Assembly (NCBI GenBank): GCA_016584305.1
Contig: JACEEZ010011921.1
Span: 1 to 64,000, forward strand
Origin: Chionoecetes opilio
Lineage: Eukaryota; Arthropoda; Malacostraca; Decapoda; Majidae
Length of the DNA stretch: 64,000 nt
Reading direction: 5' to 3'
This document shows, in pieces, positions 60,156 through 64,000 of the stretch. The first letter of the stretch is position 1. Each line of letters begins with the position of its first letter. Both the position numbers and the translations under genes were made by a program. The notes under the pieces are model-generated. The model saw only the letters and a program-made list of their open reading frames with translations, did no database searches and was not told the DNA's origin.

Positions 60156-60423
60156 GATGCTCTTTACATTTAATACGCACACCTCACAGTTTTTTAGTTA
60201 TTCAAATAAACATTTATACCAAAAAATCCTAACAAATCAAAGGGCCATTTGGTAACCTTATCTGTAACCGCGACAGAATCTCTACACAGTCATAACTGAA
60301 ATAAGGCCACCGTTTCTCCAGCAATTCCATAACAATAATCACTATATTGAACCACATACACGCCATATACCGCAGATCACCAACAATACACCTTATATCA
60401 TTATATATCCTTATAGATATATC

Positions 60424-60681
<258 letters not shown>

Positions 60682-60695
60682 TATTTTTTTTTTTT

Positions 60696-61397
60696 TTACA
60701 TCACAAGGAACTGGCCAAGGGCACAACAAAAATGGGTAAAACAAAGCCCGCTTAGTTGCCAGTCCCTATAAAGAAGACAGTAAGAGAATAAAATAAAAAA
60801 GAGGGGTGAGCCAATGTAGTTCGGGAGGTGTCTTGTTACTCTTCTTTTGAAAAGATGTAAGTCATAGGAAAGTGGAAAAATTGAAACAGGAAGAGAGTTC
60901 CAGAGTTTACCAGTGAAAGGGATGAAAGAGTAAAGATACTGATTAGCTCTTGCATTAGGAAGATGGACAGAATAGGGATGAAAATGAGTAGAAAGTCTTG
61001 TGCAGCGAGGCCGCGGGAGGGGGGGAGGCATGCAGTTAGCAAGTTCAGAAGAGCAGTGAGCATGAAAATAACGGTAGAAGAGAGCAAGAGAAGCAACATT
61101 GCGGCGGTGATTTAAAGATTGAAGACAGTCAGTCAGAGGAGAGGAGTTGATGAGACGAAAAGCTTTTGACTCAACCCTGTTTAGGAGAGCTGTATGAGTG
61201 GATCCTCCCCAAACATGTGAGACATACTCCATACATGGGCGGATAAGGCCCCTGTAGAGAGCAAGCAATTGAAAGGGAGAAAAAAAAGGACGCAGACGCC
61301 ACAAGACATCTAACTTCCTAGAAGCTGTTTTAGCAAGATATGAGATGTGAGATTTCCAGTTCAGATTTTTAGTAAAGGATGGTCCTAGAATGTTCAT
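60696..61397 (-). pseudogene. LINE RT C-terminal region
   Basis: It continues in frame from the RT core after the TAG at 61440: MNILGPSFTKNLNWKSHISY, RGLIRPCMEYVSHVWGGSTH, KAFRLINSSPLTDCLQSLNH, HPYSVHLPNARANQYLYSFI and GKLWNSLPVSIFPLSYDLHL. The likely end of the original protein is near FKRRVTRHLPNYI. The remaining open codons to 60696 run through what is 3' UTR in the other copies. Confidence 0.83.
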
Positions 61398-62010
61398 TGT
61401 AGAAGAAGGAGACAGTTGAGTGTCATTGAAGAAGAGGGGCTAGTTATCTGGAAGGTTTTGTCGAGTAGATAGGTGAAGAAATTGGGTTTTTGAGGCATTG
61501 AACAAAACAAGGTTTGCTTTGCCCCAATCAGATATTATAGAATGATCAGAAGTTAGGCGCTCGGTGGCATCTCTCCGTGAATCACTTAGTTCCTGTTGAG
61601 TTGGACGTATAATAAACGACGTTGAAAAATGCAGGGTAAAATCATCAGCGTAGGAGTGGATAGGGCTTTGAGTTAGACTTAGAAGATCATTAATGAATAA
61701 TAGAAAGAGAGTGGGTGATAGGACAGAACCCTGGGGAACACCACTATTGATTGATTTAGGAGAAGAACAATGTCCGTCTACAGTAGCTGCAATAGAACGG
61801 TTTGAAAGGAAACTTAAGATGAAGGTACAGAGAGAAGGATAGGAACCGAATAAGGGTAGTTTGGAAATTAAAGATTTGTGCCAGACTCTATCAAAAACTT
61901 TTGATATGTCAAGGGCAACAGCAAAAGTTTCACCGAAACCCCTAAAGGAGGATGACCAAGATTCAGTTAGGAAAGCTAGAAGATCGCCAGTAGATCATCC
62001 CTTACGGAAA
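61398..62010 (-). pseudogene. LINE reverse transcriptase core (no Met start)
   Basis: From about 62000 an open frame without an ATG reads TGDLLAFLTESWSSSFRGFG, AVALDISKVFDRVWHKSLIS (block A), NSGVPQGSVLSPTLFLLFIN (block B) and PIHSYADDFTLHF (YADD catalytic box), then GKANLVLFNASKTQFLHLST. The only stop is TAG at 61440-61442, after which the frame runs on into MNILGPSFTKN. The RT catalytic residues are intact. Upstream, near 62040-62105, the frame is disrupted by a short AT-rich insertion or rearrangement. Confidence 0.85.
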
Positions 62011-62106
62011 CCGTACTGACGATCAGATAGAAGATTGTGAGCAGATAGATGGTTAAGAATCTTCTTATTAAGTTAATAGGAAGAATTAAGTTAATAATAT
62101 TTTCAA

Positions 62107-63380
62107 TTAAAAAACTTTAGAAAGGCAGGAAGTCAAAGCTATAGGACGGTAGTTTGAAGGATTAGAACGGTCACTCTTCTTAGGAACAGGTTGGATGTGA
62201 GCAAACTTCCAGCAAGAAGGAAAGGTGGAAGTAGATAGACAAAGACGGAAAAGTTTGACCAGGCAAGGTGCAAGCACAAAAGCACAGTTTTTGAGAACAA
62301 TAGGAGGGACTCCGTCAGGACCGTAAGCCTTCCGAGGATCTAGGCCAGAAAGGGCAAAGAAAACATCATTCCGAAAGATCTTAATGACAGGCATAATATA
62401 GTCAGAGGGTGGAGGAGAAGGAGGAACAAGCCTCCTTGATTGCATCAACCAGAGTGGAATTTTTAGCAAAGGTTTGAGCGAAGAGTTCAGCTTTAGAAGT
62501 AGATGAGACAGCTGTGGAGCCATCTGGGTGAAGCATAGGAGAGAAAGATGAAGAAGAAAAATTGTTAGAGATATTATTAGCTAGATGCCAAAAGTCACGA
62601 GAGGAATTTGATTCAGAAAGATTTTGACATTTTCTATGAAGGAAAAGAGTTTTTGGTAAGTTGAAGTAAAGACTTGGCATGATTACGGGCAGAAATATAA
62701 AGGGCATGAGTATCAGGAGATGGATGCTTACGGTACCGTTTGTGAGCCACCTCTCTATCTCGGACAGCATGAGAGCAGGCAGAGTTAAACTAAGGTTGAC
62801 AGGCTTTAGGATTAGAGAAAGTGTGTGGAATGTACGCCTCTATGCCAGAGATTATGACCTCAGTTATGCGCTCTGCACAAAGAGATGGGTCTTTGATATG
62901 GAAGCAGTAATCATTCCATGGAAAATCAGAGTAGTATTGCCTTTGGTCTTCCCACTTAGCTGAGTTGAAGTGCCAGAAGCACCTCCGCTTAGGTGGGTCC
63001 CGAGACGGTACAGGAGCAATAGGACAGGTTACAGAAATTAGATTGTCATCGGAGGAACCCAACGGAGAGAATAGTTTCACAGAGTAAGCAGAAGGGTTAG
63101 TAGTTAGGAAAAGATCAAGAATTTTGGGCGTGTCTCCAAGGTGGTCAGGAATACGGGTAGGGTGCTGCACCAGCTGCTCTAGGTCTTAGAGGATAGAAAA
63201 GTTTTAGGCTTGTTCACCAGGTTGGTCAGTGAAAGAAGATGATAGCCAAAGCTGGTGGTGAACATTGAAGTCCCCAAGAGTGGAAATTTGAGCTAAAGGA
63301 AAATGAGATGAGATGTGCTCCACTTTTGATGTTAAATAGTCGAAGAATTTTACATAGTCAGAGGAGTTAGGTGAGAGATA
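62107..63380 (-). pseudogene. LINE endonuclease end, linker and pre-RT region
   Basis: Minus-strand frames in order: AQISTLGDFNVHHQLW (endonuclease GDFN motif), frame break, [20 protein letters not shown] and [12 protein letters not shown] (SDHN-type motif, with D for H), [20 protein letters not shown], frame break, RKCQNLSESNSSRDFWHLAN, frame break, FFALSGLDPRKAYGPDGVPP, FAHIQPVPKKSDRSNPSNYR and PIALTSCLSKVF. The endonuclease nicks DNA and the last part begins RT. At least three frame breaks are present. Confidence 0.8.
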
Positions 63381-64000
63381 TGTAGCGGCTTCCCCCTTAC
63401 ACACCGCTAGGAGGGGAGTTTGTAGCAGTCCCTCCTACAAACTACATTTCTCTCTTACACCAGCTCTACAAGAGAAAACGTGTGGTTTTAGCCCACACTA
63501 TTATAACTTGTTTTTATTAATGTTCAGTATTCATGTATACTTTAATACCTCTGTATTTTATGTTTGCTTTTGATACATGTATTTAACCAACAAATAACTC
63601 TTCAATCTCAACATACAGCCTTTACTCAACGCGCACACCATTAGCGCGTTGAGCATAAACTAATGAAAGATTTATTGTTAAATCTGTTTTTTTATATATA
63701 TGTTATTGTTTTTTTAATTAAAAATTAACATTACCACTGGAAACAGAGTTTCTCTCCAGTGTGACCAACTAGCTATCAATACACACATCGGTTATAATTG
63801 GTGACCCTCGGAGTTTAGCTATGGTCTATAGGTGGCTATAACATGTGCTATATAAGAGCACAATTCTCCTAGTGGAAGGACCTGCGTCTTAAGACACATT
63901 CGTCCTAACACTCATAAGGCAAAAAGCTTAGCCTCCATTATGGGGTTCGCTTTGCTGATCCATAGGTTGGGAGAAAAACTACACTAATGTGTAGCTGCCA
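63381..64000 (+). mobile_element. Putative LTR and start of internal region, LTR retrotransposon
   Basis: The sequence switches abruptly from LINE coding to TGTAGCGGCTTCCCCC at 63381. A TG start is typical of LTRs. A TATA-like TTTTTTATATATATG lies near 63689-63703. The LTR could end near 63799, because TTGGTGACCCTCGGAG at about 63800 resembles a tRNA primer-binding site region of Gypsy-type retrotransposons. The rest would be leader. The second LTR and any gag/pol lie outside the window, so orientation and class are provisional. Confidence 0.5.

Larger units (their letters stand above)
60690..63380 (-). mobile_element. Jockey-like LINE copy 3, the best preserved
   Basis: On the minus strand this spans the C-terminal half of the endonuclease (63380), linker, RT core, C-terminal region and 3' UTR ending AGTTCCTTGTGATGTAAA. 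It is cut at 63380 by an LTR-like sequence, so the 5' part lies outside the window. It serves as the reference for the copies at 22.2-25.8 kb and 46.9-47.7 kb. I assign jockey/CR1 superfamily; the exact clade is uncertain. Confidence 0.85.

Overview
This 64-kb window is non-coding, repeat-saturated DNA from a metazoan, most likely an arthropod and probably a decapod crustacean. The evidence is long (GT)n, (GA)n and (AT)n microsatellites, several tRNA-derived SINE families, RTE-, CR1- and jockey-like LINEs, and non-autonomous Helitron, hAT, PIF/Harbinger and TTAA-type DNA elements. The organism call is an inference from repeat style; no host gene confirms it. I found no convincing intact host gene and no rRNA, functional tRNA, CRISPR or bacterial feature. 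Almost every long reading frame is a decayed transposon or a translated simple repeat.

Layout. 1-2.5 kb: two head-to-tail non-autonomous Helitrons. 5.4-6.8 kb: a 5'-truncated CR1-like LINE. 7.3-8.1 kb: SINEs and microsatellites. 8.5-9.8 kb: a possible coding remnant cut by a Harbinger-type MITE. 11.1 kb: an RTE scrap. 12.9-20.0 kb: an apparently full-length LINE (ORF1 with PHD-like and CCCH-like fingers; ORF2 with endonuclease and RT) split by an RTE insertion with a 10-bp target duplication. 22.2-25.8 kb: a jockey-like LINE split by another RTE copy, which itself carries a MITE. 28.1-34.7 kb: a coiled-coil remnant, a seven-unit Helitron-derived satellite, and a decayed gene of a widespread uncharacterised metazoan family (PIN/XPG-like core plus Cys-rich tail). 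34.8-40.3 kb: a 645-bp (AC)n tract, a hAT MITE and a 740-bp inverted repeat with a 2.9-kb spacer. 40.9-45.1 kb: a TTAA element and a second Helitron/satellite block in the opposite orientation. 45.3-51.1 kb: SINEs, LINE 3' ends and a GC-rich jockey-like RT. 51.2-52.8 kb: an RTE copy whose catalytic RT box is deleted. 53-58.6 kb: hAT-like, TTAA and Harbinger MITEs. 60.7-64.0 kb: the best copy of the jockey-like LINE, interrupted by what looks like an LTR.

The copies reveal each other's history. Four RTE copies, three copies of one jockey-like LINE, four copies of one SINE and two Helitron arrays can be aligned within the window, exposing insertion order, target-site duplications and inactivating lesions. 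The most interesting structures are the Helitron-derived satellites with a shared internal junction and a possible three-unit higher-order period, the long inverted repeat, the decayed nuclease-like gene, and the TTAA elements. All are worth checking, but I cannot claim a new biological system from sequence alone.
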